A DNA stretch of 11,114 nucleotides, from positions 1-11,114 of the forward strand of contig CAKOGP040002001.1 in NCBI GenBank assembly GCA_933822405.4, read 5' to 3'. Numbering within the stretch: the stretch's first letter is position 1; the number at the start of each line of letters is the position of its first letter. The translations under genes were made by a program, and so were the position numbers. The notes under the pieces were generated by a model. The model did no database searches, was not told the DNA's origin, and saw only the letters and a program-made list of their open reading frames with translations. This DNA is from Cylindrotheca closterium (Eukaryota > Bacillariophyta > Bacillariophyceae > Bacillariales > Bacillariaceae). Shown here in pieces: positions 1 through 8,463 of this stretch.

Positions 1-453
1 AGAAGAGGACTTAGTGGAGCTGATGTCCTCATTGGCGTCGACCCCCAAAATTACTTCACATCCTTCATCGCGCCACTGGGTGATGGCTCGAAGTAGGTCC
101 ACCATAAAGGCCTCCCTTGGTTCACGCTGTCGACCTTGGGAGCGAAAGAAACTCCGGTGTTGTGCCCACACTGTAGACTCCCCAGTCCCCGGAGGGTTAG
201 GTCGGTACGCAGCCACCACAACCAAATCCCTAGAAAAGCGACTCCTTGAAGCATCGGAAGCTTCGCGAACATGATCGTCTGGTGTTGGCATTGCAAACTT
301 CTTGCCTTGGACGCGTACATATGCCCACCTGCCCAATTGAGTTGGGTCCCGGCCGAAAGATTTTGCCCGGTGGGCAACTGAGTTCAAGATAGTTGCCACA
401 CATCCACCGTCATTCTCTTTTTCTCGTTTCTCCAAATATGTACTTCGAAAATC
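1..453 (-). pseudogene. EEP-type endonuclease fragment, probably retroelement-derived
   Basis: Reading the minus strand from 453 to 1 gives one uninterrupted frame that runs off the left edge. It contains GRWAYVRVQGK, then DLVVVAAYRPNP, then EAFMVDLLRAITQWRDEGCE, and near the edge VILGVDANED. This order (GRW..V, VV.AYR, W..EG.EVIL, D-x-N-E) matches the N-terminal half of endonuclease/exonuclease/phosphatase domains found in many eukaryotic retroelement-derived proteins. The D-x-N would be the metal-binding pair equivalent to the GDxN motif of AP endonucleases. An in-frame TAG lies at 454-456 and no ATG precedes the conserved part; the first in-frame ATG (near 289-291) is inside the domain. 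The 5' end is therefore missing, or lies in another frame or exon, and I call it a fragment. The catalytic His/Asp C-terminal half would lie outside the window. Domain assignment is by motif recognition only. Confidence 0.6.
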
Positions 454-579
454 CTAATATATCCAACAGAACCTTCCGCTACCCGCCAACCCTGCCCATC
501 CCCATTGTGGTTATTTATCTCGCACCTCACCAACCCTCATTGTCTCTGTCTCCAAGGTTGGACGCAGCTCCCAGTCCCG

Positions 580-2056
580 CAGCGCCCAGATGGCACAGGG
601 AACAAGCTGCACTTATGCGTGGGCTGTAAACAGGGGTTTACTGCCAAAGAAGAACGGCTGATGCACCTTCTCGAGACAAGGTTTTCACAAGTTTCGCCCC
701 TGCCTTTCAGTGTATCACAAGCACTGCTTCCGTACTGGGGCCCCATTTACCACTCGGAGGAAAGGCGGGGAGGGTTTGTTCCTTCCCAACTCCGTCACCT
801 GGCCCAATTTTGTGTGCGAGGCATGTACCGTTCGTCAAGTCACGCAACGCGAGCTGACTGGACCATCGGGCCAGCACCTCTTAATGCTGGAACGTATGCG
901 GATGTTGGATACTATCTCTTACTGGGCGCGTGGGACCCATCAAACATACAGTTCCAAAATCAGAGCAATCCAACGCTTCCAATCGGACTACAACGTTCCC
1001 ATTCTCAAGCCTACTACTCTCAGTGCGCCGCCAGGAAGCTCAGCAATCCCTCTGATGTGGTGCCAAGAATTGCACAGTGTCAAAATGTCCACTCGGAAAT
1101 TTGATAGAGACGTGCAAGTTCCTCTTTCTTTCGGAACCATTCAACAGCTCAGATCGGCGACTTTTCAGTTCCATGCGTTGGACGCTCTCACTGCAAAACC
1201 AGACCAGGCTTACCTGACGAGAGACAACAAACTTCTGTACCAAGACTGTCGCCCCACTGACAGTCTTCAGTACACTTTCATGGCCAAAGGAATGGTGTCC
1301 CGCTTAGGAGACGACCCCAAACCTTCCATGGCCCTTTTGGATCAACACGTCCGGTGTCTTGATTCTGAATTGGATGCCCTCTTTTGAGCGGCCACTATCC
1401 TGTCGAAAAACGGGATATTGCTTTAGCCGGCCTTGCCAACCTCTCCCTCTGGCTGGGGTGGCTCCGGTCCTCTGAATGCTTTGATCTCAATTGGGATGCT
1501 ATTGAATGCTTGGAACCAGAGGACGGTGATAAGGAGGAACTCCCCACCGGCTGTGGCCTCCTCAGGCTCCGTCTGGCGCCAGAAACCAAATCGGACCGGA
1601 GCCGGCGAGCCGATGTCCTCGTCGCCTATCGGACTCTCTCTGGCTTGTGTATTGGGCTTTGGTCCCATTGTACCAAATCCCTTTGTACGTCTCCTCACGG
1701 CCCGGTCTTCTACTCTACATCGGATACGCGTTGGACGTCGAAGTACTTCCGTGTCGCTTACCTGTACCCCTCCCTCCACCGCCAACATGATGCTGGGGAC
1801 AAACTTCTCCCTTTGATGGCGGTCTCGGTGGTTCCATTGAGAAAAAAATCTGGTCGCTCCATTGTTACCTCGTGAAGGCCGGTCTCATGTTTCGAGAGGA
1901 GGAAATTTTGGGGCGTACGGCTTCCGAAAGGCCACGAAAGACCAAGTCTACGAGCATGCCCCCTGGCGCCACAGCCGGACTTCCGAGGCTATTGATGTGA
2001 TCTACCGGGAATGGCTTCCCTTTGATCCGGTCCAACTGACGTTCTACTGTCATTGA
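580..2056 (+). pseudogene. Tyrosine recombinase relic with zinc-finger-like N-terminus, several frameshifts
   Basis: Pieces in three frames read as one protein. A zinc-finger-like segment comes first: CVGC near 620, YHKHCF near 711-728, FVCEAC near 813-830. Next is a core-binding-like segment with GTHQTYSSKIRAIQRF (about 930-978). The catalytic part starts with WLGWLRSSECFDLNW, box I Arg at 1465-1467. After it come ETKSDRSRRADV, then SLHCY (frame 3), and then GRSHVSR (frame 2), with box II His at 1886-1888 and Arg at 1895-1897. Next is HAPW (His 1955-1957, Trp 1964-1966) and IDVIYREW with the nucleophile Tyr at 2003-2005. The stop is at 2054-2056. The R, HxxR, H/W, Y order is that of phage-integrase-type recombinases, as in Cryptons, DIRS-like elements and related domesticated families. 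Frame changes near 662-710, 1384, 1810 and 1865-1870 break the gene. All catalytic residues survive, so decay looks fairly recent. The zinc-finger spacing resembles a PHD finger with at least one Cys missing. Which element family it belongs to is not resolved. Confidence 0.75.
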
Positions 2057-2450
2057 CGGTCCCAGGACATCGTCAACATCCATCCGCCCGTCGCGGGGGG
2101 AGGGGGGGATGATGAGTTGCAGGGTTGAAATTGCAGGGTTGCACCATGTCACAATCCAAAGGCAAGGTTTTTCATGTCAAAGAATATGAGCTTGGGGGAA
2201 GTAATGGAACGCTGGACCTACTCCTAGAGTGGGAACAGCGGAGGTCTGGAACCTAGAAACTCCTCGGAGCTTCCAGGACCCGGATCTCATCCAGAGCAGA
2301 CGCCAGGGGCTCTGGGTGGGCAAGGGATGAAATACTGTGACATGAAACCTGGAGCTCGTAATGAACAGAAGACCAATCCGACTGACACAGGACACACCAG
2401 AAAGCCAAACAAAAAAAGAAGCCAGAAAAGAAACTTGCTGCTGTTTCTCG
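2057..2450. other. Intergenic stretch between the recombinase relic and the SNARE gene
   Basis: No convincing gene is seen here. It holds a G-rich run (G6-A-G7, about 2095-2108) and a short direct repeat, TTGCAGGGTTG at 2117-2127 and again at 2131-2141. A 36-codon ATG frame (2146-2256) follows directly but has no recognisable feature. The 3' part must contain the promoter and 5' UTR of the downstream SNARE gene; no clear TATA box is seen. Confidence 0.5.
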
Positions 2451-3151
2451 ATGATGTCGGAATCCTATGAAGAGTACGAAAAAGTAAGCTTGATCGCTTG
2501 GTCCTCTATCGGTATTCCACGAACAATTGAATGCTGCAGCTTGATTTATGGTCCAAGGCTCTCACCTTTTTTCTGCTCAAGGAATACAATGCTTTACTTT
2601 CGAAAATCAGAAGTTTCTTGGCTGGGAATCGTTCGCAAGTAACGTTGCAGGAATGTGAACGTCTCTTGGCCGAAGCCAAGAGAAGTGCCGGGGCAATGCA
2701 AGGACTTGCTGAGGTCGAGGGGAACGCAATGAAGATCCGCGAAGCGTCTCTTCGACTTGAGCGGGACATTGCTCCTCTTTCAAGAGAAATCAAACGTGCC
2801 ATTGGTCAAGGCAATCGGGAAGAGCTTTTCTACCAAGCACCTAGTGGCAATGATAATCAAGATATGCAAAGTTTGATCCGAGGGACCGAGGACTTGCTCA
2901 GAGACAGTCAAGCTCTGTGCCTTGAAACGGGACAGATTGGAGATGGTTTGCTTAACCAAATGACACAGCAAAGGGAACAACTCCATAATACGAGATCTAA
3001 CATTGACGCAACCAGAGAATTTGCTTCTCAAGCGGGAACCATTCTGACTCGCATGTCGAGAAAGGCGCTGAAAAACAAGTTAGTCCTTTATGCGTTGATA
3101 GGAATCCTACTTGTATCAAATGTTCTTGCCTTGGTTAAGATCTTTCGCTAA
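2451..3151 (+). CDS. VTI1: Vti1-like Qb-SNARE, two exons (2451-2483, 2582-3151)
   Basis: A 200-aa tail-anchored protein is obtained by joining 2451-2483 (MMSESYEEYEK) to 2582-3151. The 98-nt intron has donor GTAAGC at 2484 and acceptor TTTTCTGCTCAAG ending at 2581, in phase 0. Residues about 5-90 are helical and heptad-like, as in the N-terminal three-helix domain of Vti1. Residues about 108-170 form the SNARE motif, and the segment LLNQMTQQREQL puts the zero-layer Gln at about residue 141, followed by Arg as in Vti1 proteins. The end NKLVLYALIGILLVSNVLAL is the membrane anchor (about 176-195), leaving only a few residues in the lumen. Vti1 proteins act as the Qb helix in SNARE complexes for Golgi, endosome and vacuole fusion. 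Either ATG at 2451 or 2454 could start the protein. Reading exon 2 alone from the ATG at 2531 would replace the N-terminus with intron sequence. Another Qb-SNARE subtype cannot be excluded; Vti1 fits best by length and the QR pair. Confidence 0.82.
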
Positions 3152-3469
3152 CTGGGTGAATGATTACGAGGTACGATACTATCAAATGCCGTTTACCACT
3201 ATTATAGTGATTGTTATTATTATTATTATCATTATTATACCTACAGCATCGCCCAAAGACGAAAGGTCCACATTTCGTTCCTACAACAAAGAAACATCAC
3301 GATTCAAGTTGTAGCTGGCGTATCTCAGTCGTATTGTTCGAGGATTTCATGCTGATTGAATGAGAAACACCGGGTGGACTTAACAACATTTCACAGGTGC
3401 GATAGCTGTCCCACCCGCTGCTTCACTTGCGCTTTACGTATTGCATTCCAAAAAGAAAGCCTTCGGATC
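3152..3469. other. Intergenic region and 5' leader of the BRO1 gene
   Basis: This lies between the SNARE stop and the first in-frame ATG of the BRO1 gene. It contains a TTA-type microsatellite (3213-3239). The frame of the downstream gene is open back to 3356, but that upstream stretch has no in-frame ATG and is Cys/Arg-rich without similarity to the BRO1 domain. I treat it as leader. Confidence 0.5.
3213..3239. repeat. TTA/ATT trinucleotide microsatellite
   Basis: About nine imperfect TTA units, interrupted once by a C (TTATCATTA), lie just downstream of the SNARE stop codon, probably in the 3' UTR or spacer. Confidence 0.8.
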
Positions 3470-4750
3470 ATGTGCGACGAAATTGAAAATCAAAACTTAA
3501 AGTTGGATCACCCAGACTCAGCAATCCGGCTGTCATCCGCTGTCCATCGATTCCAAATGCCCAGTATCAACTCGCAACGTAAATTGTCCTTCGCTTGCAG
3601 TTTTAGTACAACAGGGCGTCATGAGAAAACACGAAAGCTCATGCTGAATGCTGATTCTAGTAGAAAGAACTTGATGGAGGCACTTTCGGCAACGAAAGTC
3701 TCACACGAACGAGTTGTTGCAGATTCACGTCGATACGGACCATTGATCAACCAGATATTGGTCTCTTGTAAATTTCAACCAGAGATGGCCATGCTAGATG
3801 AACGCCTTGTGTTTGATTGGTTGTCTGGTCTTGAAAGGTCTAAAGACCCGTTCAAGTCCGAAGCGATGATGTACGACCTCGTGATGTGTATCGCATGCGA
3901 AGGTCTCGGTAAAGCTGGCGTCGCGACAGAATCCAGCATTGCTGGCGAGTTCGCTGCTGCAAATAGAGAGTACGCTGCAGCTGCTGGGATATTTGAGTTC
4001 TTGGCAGATGAGTACTTACCAAAATGGGCTGCAAGGGGATCTCAGGTAGACGATTCCTCCCTCCCAGTTGAATGCTCAGTGGAAACCGCGAAAGGTTTGA
4101 GCATGTTGTTCAAGGCGAACGGGCAGCAAATGGCTGTAGCCACGGTGTTGATAAAACCTGGAACACCGAACTATTCGCTTCTTGCCAAATTATGCCTTGG
4201 AATAGCCGAACAGCTGGAATCTTTCGTTGCTTGGATGCGTGACAATGCGTTCAAGCAAATGACTCGGCTTGAAAAGGATTTCTTCACGTTGGTGACGTTC
4301 CAAATCCAGTTACAGAAGTCTCTTTCTTGCTACTTTTATGCTCGAAGCCTGTGGGACGAGAAGCAAGAGTATGGCCTCGCAATAGCCTCCCTGTCGGAAG
4401 CAACACTATCGATTCGTACTCGCGCTTCTGAAGCCGCAGTTGGGGTCCCAGATGTGTCAAAAATCCCTTCCCTTCGAGCGCTGAAAAAAGATTTGGACGA
4501 CTTGCGAGCGCACATGGCTTTGCTACTTGAAACTTGGGAAAAAGATAACTCAGCCGTCTATTTTGAAGCAGTGCCACGTTCAGTTCCGCAAGACAAAAGG
4601 CTTCAGGCTGGGATCTCCTTCGGCAAAACTGAGAAATATCACGTAAAGGATCCGGACCCTGTGCTTTTGTCTCTTCCAGAGGAAACACTGCAACGTTCAG
4701 ACAGCAATCTGGCTAGGGAACTTCAGGAAAAGCTCAACTCTGGATTATAA
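3470..4750 (+). CDS. BRO1-domain protein (426 aa, ESCRT-associated type)
   Basis: A single-exon frame from the first in-frame ATG (MCDEIENQNL) to TAA at 4748-4750. The BRO1 fold covers about residues 40-395. FSTTGRHEKTRKLM and TKVSHERVVADSRRYGPLI lie in the first helices. EFAAANREYAAAAGIFEFL (about 160-178) is the typical Ala/Tyr-rich helical segment. A long helical region continues through LLAKLCLGIAEQ and YGLAIASLSEA. DNSAVYFEAVPRSVP (about 360-373) matches the signature near the end of BRO1 domains, where a charged N-D-N type stretch is followed by IY..VP. BRO1 domains bind the C-terminal helix of Snf7/CHMP4 in ESCRT-III and act in endosomal sorting and membrane scission. The protein is short, with neither the V-domain nor the proline-rich tail of ALIX/Bro1, which makes it like BROX in length. 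Unlike animal BROX it has no C-terminal CaaX box; the end is LNSGL. It is transcribed in the same direction as the SNARE gene, 318 nt downstream of it. Confidence 0.85.
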   Translation: MCDEIENQNLKLDHPDSAIRLSSAVHRFQMPSINSQRKLSFACSFSTTGRHEKTRKLMLNADSSRKNLMEALSATKVSHERVVADSRRYGPLINQILVSCKFQPEMAMLDERLVFDWLSGLERSKDPFKSEAMMYDLVMCIACEGLGKAGVATESSIAGEFAAANREYAAAAGIFEFLADEYLPKWAARGSQVDDSSLPVECSVETAKGLSMLFKANGQQMAVATVLIKPGTPNYSLLAKLCLGIAEQLESFVAWMRDNAFKQMTRLEKDFFTLVTFQIQLQKSLSCYFYARSLWDEKQEYGLAIASLSEATLSIRTRASEAAVGVPDVSKIPSLRALKKDLDDLRAHMALLLETWEKDNSAVYFEAVPRSVPQDKRLQAGISFGKTEKYHVKDPDPVLLSLPEETLQRSDSNLARELQEKLNSGL

Positions 4751-5083
4751 ATTTAGTTAGTTATTTAGCCAGTTAGTTAGTAAAGGGAAAGTTTACATTA
4801 TCTGCTATGACAGGTGGGGTGAATGACGATTGTTCGTGGCTCAGACTTCTTTTGTGCAAGCATACGAAAGAACATTCTTCGTTTCGACAGTCTACACCAA
4901 GTTTTTTGAGTAATGGGATATTCGTTCAAATTATTGTTTCAACGACAACCGAAGACCACCTCAAATTTGTGCCCGCCCGATCACTCCAAAAGGGCTTGTT
5001 CTTTCTTGAAAAGAGCAACTATTTCAACAATGGGTAATCTCCATTGTAAATCTTCCCCGAAACGAAATCAAAGTCATATTCAA
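4751..5083. other. Convergent intergenic region (3' ends of BRO1 and JTB-like genes)
   Basis: A 333-nt spacer between two convergent genes. It starts with irregular TTAG-type repeats (about 4754-4780). No coding signal, RNA gene or canonical AATAAA was recognised. It presumably carries both 3' UTRs. Confidence 0.5.
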
Positions 5084-5781
5084 TCAAATGACCTCGAGTG
5101 GATTGGAAGTGTTCCAAACCAGCCGACGTGTTTCCTCTTCGAATTGGCTCATTTCTACCTCATCTTCTTTCTCGTCGGTTTGACGACGGGGAGTAGCTTG
5201 CAGCCCCCGCTTCCGTTGATCAAACAAACTAGAGCTGAGTCGCAGCTGTTTCTTGGCAGAAGCAAGAGCCATTGATCCTAAGAAGAAACAGAAAACCTGG
5301 AATCTCACCTTCGAATTAAAATGGAAGCCATTACTAAGATTTCAATCGTGGTTCATAGTCCATCTGATGCAAGATAACCTACCATTGAAAATTCACCATC
5401 TGCCTCCGTTCTCTTGCAACTTTTATAAACCTCATTTTTTTCTTCGCCACCAGAAGCTTCTTCACGTTTCAACGTATCGACCGTTAGTTTACAAAATGCA
5501 ATGAACCAGAAACCGTAAGATCAATTCATTGTCTCACCAATGTTCGACTGCCCATCCAAACTGCAATAAAACCTCTGTCGACGACCTGTAGCCTTGCACG
5601 CTTCACTAGTTCGAAGATCATTAGATCTGCACATTTCACACTTCCCTGCAGCGTTGCACTGTTGCTTCGATTTGATTGCAACTCGACGGCGTGAGGAGCG
5701 AGTCCCTAGCGCGGTGGAACTACTGAAGATGACACACAGAATCATACAGACCACCAAGAGCCGTGAATGCAATGATATCAT
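5084..5781 (-). CDS. JTB: JTB-like type I membrane protein, three exons (5781-5538, 5456-5383, 5308-5084)
   Basis: On the minus strand two introns connect three frames. Intron 1 runs from 5537 (GTGAGA) to 5457, or to 5460 because the acceptor is a tandem AAGAAG. Intron 2 runs from 5382 (GTAGGT) to 5309. All junctions keep frame (phase 1, then phase 0) and give 180 aa (181 with the other acceptor). Residues 1-25 (MISLHSRLLVVCMILCVIFS...) look like a signal peptide. The luminal part has six Cys: C42, C48-x2-C51, then C62-KATG and YC73, then YKSC95 just before the membrane. The segment VRFQVFCFFLGSMALASA (about 107-124) is the membrane span, followed by a basic then acidic cytosolic tail. The order CxxC, C..TG......C, NE..KSC, TM, basic tail matches the JTB (jumping translocation breakpoint) family. 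Animal JTB is linked to cytokinesis and apoptosis; its role in algae is unknown. The first in-frame ATG is at 5781. Exon 3 has no upstream ATG of its own for the TM region, which supports the splice model. Confidence 0.78.
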
Positions 5782-6132
5782 CCCAGCAACTGTTTGGACA
5801 CCACACTTCGCAGAGTGTTGATGATATCTGCAAGTGGCCCCTCTTCTTTTCACAGGGCAACTTTGCTTTTACTACTTTGTGGGTGTGCAAGGGAAAACTG
5901 AAATGTATTACCTATTATTGTCAGGATCGAGTTAGTCGTCTTGCGACTTACTAGATCGTATGTCCGTATGTCCTCATACCTCCCAAATGGCGGCCCAATT
6001 CGCGGCGTCATCACTGGGCGCCTCAAGAAGTTTCTTATCTATGCATCTGCCCCTTCAGTGGTCATCGATCCCAGTCTTACCTACCGGTACCAAAAGATTG
6101 TGCAATTTTCGATTGACCAAGCAAAACACAAT
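5782..6132. other. Spacer between the JTB-like gene and the gag relic
   Basis: This 351-nt stretch should contain the promoter and 5' UTR of the minus-strand JTB-like gene and, at its right end, the left flank of the retroelement relic. The gag frame is open back to 5941, but the conserved part starts at about 6133. No LTR boundary or target duplication was recognised. The sequence TACCGGTACCAAAAG near 6081 only weakly resembles a primer-binding site. Confidence 0.45.
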
Positions 6133-7373
6133 ATGCCTACTACTCCTATTGATTTGACAAAAGCGATTGGCGAACGTCAAGGCATGAAGTTTTGCTTTCC
6201 AGAGGTCGAACCATTCAGTGGCGAATCTACTGTATATTGGCCTTGGACATCTAAGGTTGCTTTGGAATTTGAACAATCCGGTATAGAACTTGCTCTAACG
6301 GATGCAAAGTTCCATGAACAATCTACTTGGCACAAGGATGCATCAAGTCAGGGTTTCTACGCAATTGCAAAAGCTCTGAATGATGGTACCACTAGCCATA
6401 TTGCCGATGAAGTGAAAGAAAAGAAGGGACAAACTGTGGCCTACGATCTTCACCAACAATTACTGGAGACCTACAACTCTCCGGAGGATCAGGCTTATTT
6501 TGTAATGTATGCAATTGACGAGTTGACTTCCATCAAGTTGACTCATGAAGTTACAGTTCCTGATTTTATTTCCAATTGGAAGTCTATTACTACAAGATTG
6601 CGGAAAAGTAATCAATCACTGGCAACAAGCCATGAGCTTCTCCGTGTTTTCCTCCTCAAGGCAATTGTCTCTGATACATACAGTGACATGAGACGTTACA
6701 TTGTGAAGTGGCTCGCCGTGGAGCAACTGACAAGAGCTACAAGAAGAGGACCGGTGTCAAATTTGATAAGGATTATTCGAAAGAGTATCCAAAATGGCAC
6801 ATTCCTCAGTTTCCAATCGGTTGGGACAAGAGTTTTCCGAATGGTCTCTTCACAAGGATGTTGACCTGGCGTGAAACATGCCACGGTACCAACTTGCAAC
6901 CCGGAAAAATCGATCGAGAGTTTGGTATGAGACCAAAGTACATTGGTGTCAAACGCAAAGATCGTAGAGGAGCTACTAAAGATGGTGAAGACGGTGACAA
7001 AGGTCGTTCTGACGCACAGCCAAACAAAAGTGGAAAACAATGGCTGATCCAGTCCTACTACAAGAAACTTTGGACGGATCGTCGTGGAAAAACGTCTCAA
7101 GCCCACGTTACCATTACAGAGTGGTGACAGGGACGTGGACGTGCCCAACAACAACAAAAACGGGCGCTCCGCCGTCTAACACCCATGCCCCATCCCACCA
7201 AATCCATCCTGATTACCGACAGTGGCGCCGACCAATTCTTGGCAGGCTATGTTTGGAGGAGGATTGGAATCACTGGAAGACATATTGCATTCACAGGGCC
7301 TATTGCAGGTCGAGACATTGGTACTGTCTTACCAGTGTCATCAGTTGCCGCTTGTTGGGATGACGAAATATGA
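6133..7373 (+). pseudogene. LTR retrotransposon gag-protease relic
   Basis: Frame 1 from ATG 6133 encodes a capsid-like gag: EPFSGESTVYWPWTSKV, then an FYAIAKALNDGTTSHIADE segment, then DFISNWKSITTRLRK and ELLRVFLLKAI followed by SDTYSDMRRYIV. This is the layout of gag in Copia-type elements of diatoms. Near 6700-6712 the reading moves to frame 3, which continues with the basic gag tail (VKFDKDYSKEYPKWHIPQF) to a TGA at 7125-7127. The same frame then resumes with a Gln-rich linker and SILITDSGADQFLAGYVW, a retropepsin-like aspartic protease with the DSGA catalytic motif at about 7215-7226 and GPIAGRDIGTVLPVSS behind it, ending at TGA 7371-7373. No integrase, reverse transcriptase or RNase H follows. 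The element is 3'-truncated and broken by at least one frameshift and one in-frame stop. No CCHC knuckle was seen in gag. Element class is inferred from gag style. Confidence 0.7.
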
Positions 7374-7704
7374 GTTTTTACGTTCCAAAAAGAAACTATT
7401 CAAGTACAAGGTTTTCGACACGTGCGATCGGACTTTGATCGTGATGTCGGGATTTGACGCAAGTCTGCCGGACGCAAGTCTGTCGGACAATCTGTATCCA
7501 CACAAAAAGGAAAAGATCCTATACAAGTGGAATATGGATGTTGTGTACGATGCAGTAGGGAATAATGCAAGATGTCCCAAAGTACTGCATTCAACACAGA
7601 ATTGTCGTAGAAGTCGAATCGAGTTCTGTAAACAAGGGATTTTCCAAGGGAAAATCGTTGAACTCACTTTTGTGATTGAATCATCAATTCAAGCCAAACA
7701 TTAA
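7360..7704 (+). CDS. Unrecognised 114-aa open frame after the protease relic
   Basis: ATG at 7360 overlaps the end of the protease frame in another phase and runs to TAA at 7702-7704. The product is basic at the start (FLRSKKKLFKYKVFD) and contains a tandem 15-bp duplication (7456-7470 and 7471-7485) encoding DASLP-DASLS. It ends with QGKIVELTFVIE. No family was recognised. It could be the decayed continuation of the retroelement polyprotein, a flanking gene fragment, or chance. Low confidence. Confidence 0.2.
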   Translation: MTKYEFLRSKKKLFKYKVFDTCDRTLIVMSGFDASLPDASLSDNLYPHKKEKILYKWNMDVVYDAVGNNARCPKVLHSTQNCRRSRIEFCKQGIFQGKIVELTFVIESSIQAKH

Positions 7705-7955
7705 TCAAAGAGGAACAATTTCACTCAAAGTATACCTAGACACAGGAGAACTATTGTCGTGAAAGTGTTGTACAGCCGATTACGAATTTGGATTGCAGAG
7801 AGTTTGTTCTGAGCGCTAAAGGCACTCACGATAGAGCACATTTTGCTTTATTCTAACATTCAATCACAGAGTCATTAAGAAACTTCGAATTCCAAATCAT
7901 ATCAACAGACGGAATCCTGAAGTTGGGAGATATAACTCATTGCGAGGGAATCCTT

Positions 7956-8067
7956 GAGTTATAACTCAAATGTGTGAGTTATAACTCAAATGTGTGAGTT
8001 ATAACTCAAACGTGTGAGTTTTTACTCAAACGTGTGAGATTTTACTCAAACGTGTGAGTTTTTACTC
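7956..8067. repeat. Left palindrome array, six 20-bp units
   Basis: Six cores start at 7956, 7976, 7996, 8016, 8036 and 8056, exactly 20 bp apart. The first three are the perfect palindrome GAGTTATAACTC. The last three are GAGTTTTTACTC or GAGATTTTACTC, so the palindrome decays toward the inside. The spacers are AAATGTGT or AAACGTGT. Confidence 0.9.
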
Positions 8068-8463
8068 ACGGAGCCGAGTTTCCCCCTTTTCCAAAACCGT
8101 TGCTGGAAATTTGAGCCGGCGGACCAACGACTACTTTCGCCAAAAGATACAGTACTGTACTTTTCCAGATCCAAACTCCATAAAAAATCTTGTCATGCAA
8201 CATCATGACCACTGAGACCGCCAATAACGACCCATCAAGGGCCCTTTGTCGTAATGCCTCAGCTGCAAGCAGCCGTACTGCGATGTTTCCAAATCGCATT
8301 TTGATTGTATTGTGAGTTTAAAAAAAAGAATTGGCATCAAATTTTTGGCGTGATGGAGGTGATCCCAACGGATGATTTTTCATTTGTGGATCGCTTGAAG
8401 CTGCCCTTCCCCCATTGAAGAATGTCATCCCCCTGACATTTTCTGAGTACGTTTGTCACGTCT

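Noticed and set aside
51..377. Minus-strand 108-codon frame
   Set aside because: It is a shifted shadow of the EEP-like frame on the same strand, which carries the recognisable motifs.
681..710. GT...TTTCAG stretch that could be a 30-nt intron in the recombinase relic
   Set aside because: Its length is a multiple of three, so removing it does not repair the frame change, and it is far shorter than the other introns in the window.
1423..1788. Long minus and alternative plus frames across the recombinase region
   Set aside because: They lie opposite or out of phase with the recombinase catalytic motifs and have no domain of their own.
2146..2256. 36-aa frame beginning MSQSKGKVFHVKEYELGG
   Set aside because: It is short and isolated, with no splice partner giving a recognisable protein.
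4913..5275. 120-codon plus-strand frame
   Set aside because: It is antisense to the third exon of the JTB-like gene and has no recognisable feature.
8066..8299. 77-aa minus ORF (starts MRFGNIAVRLL)
   Set aside because: It has a normal ATG, but its stop falls inside the palindrome array and no domain is visible. It was kept only as a note within the element.
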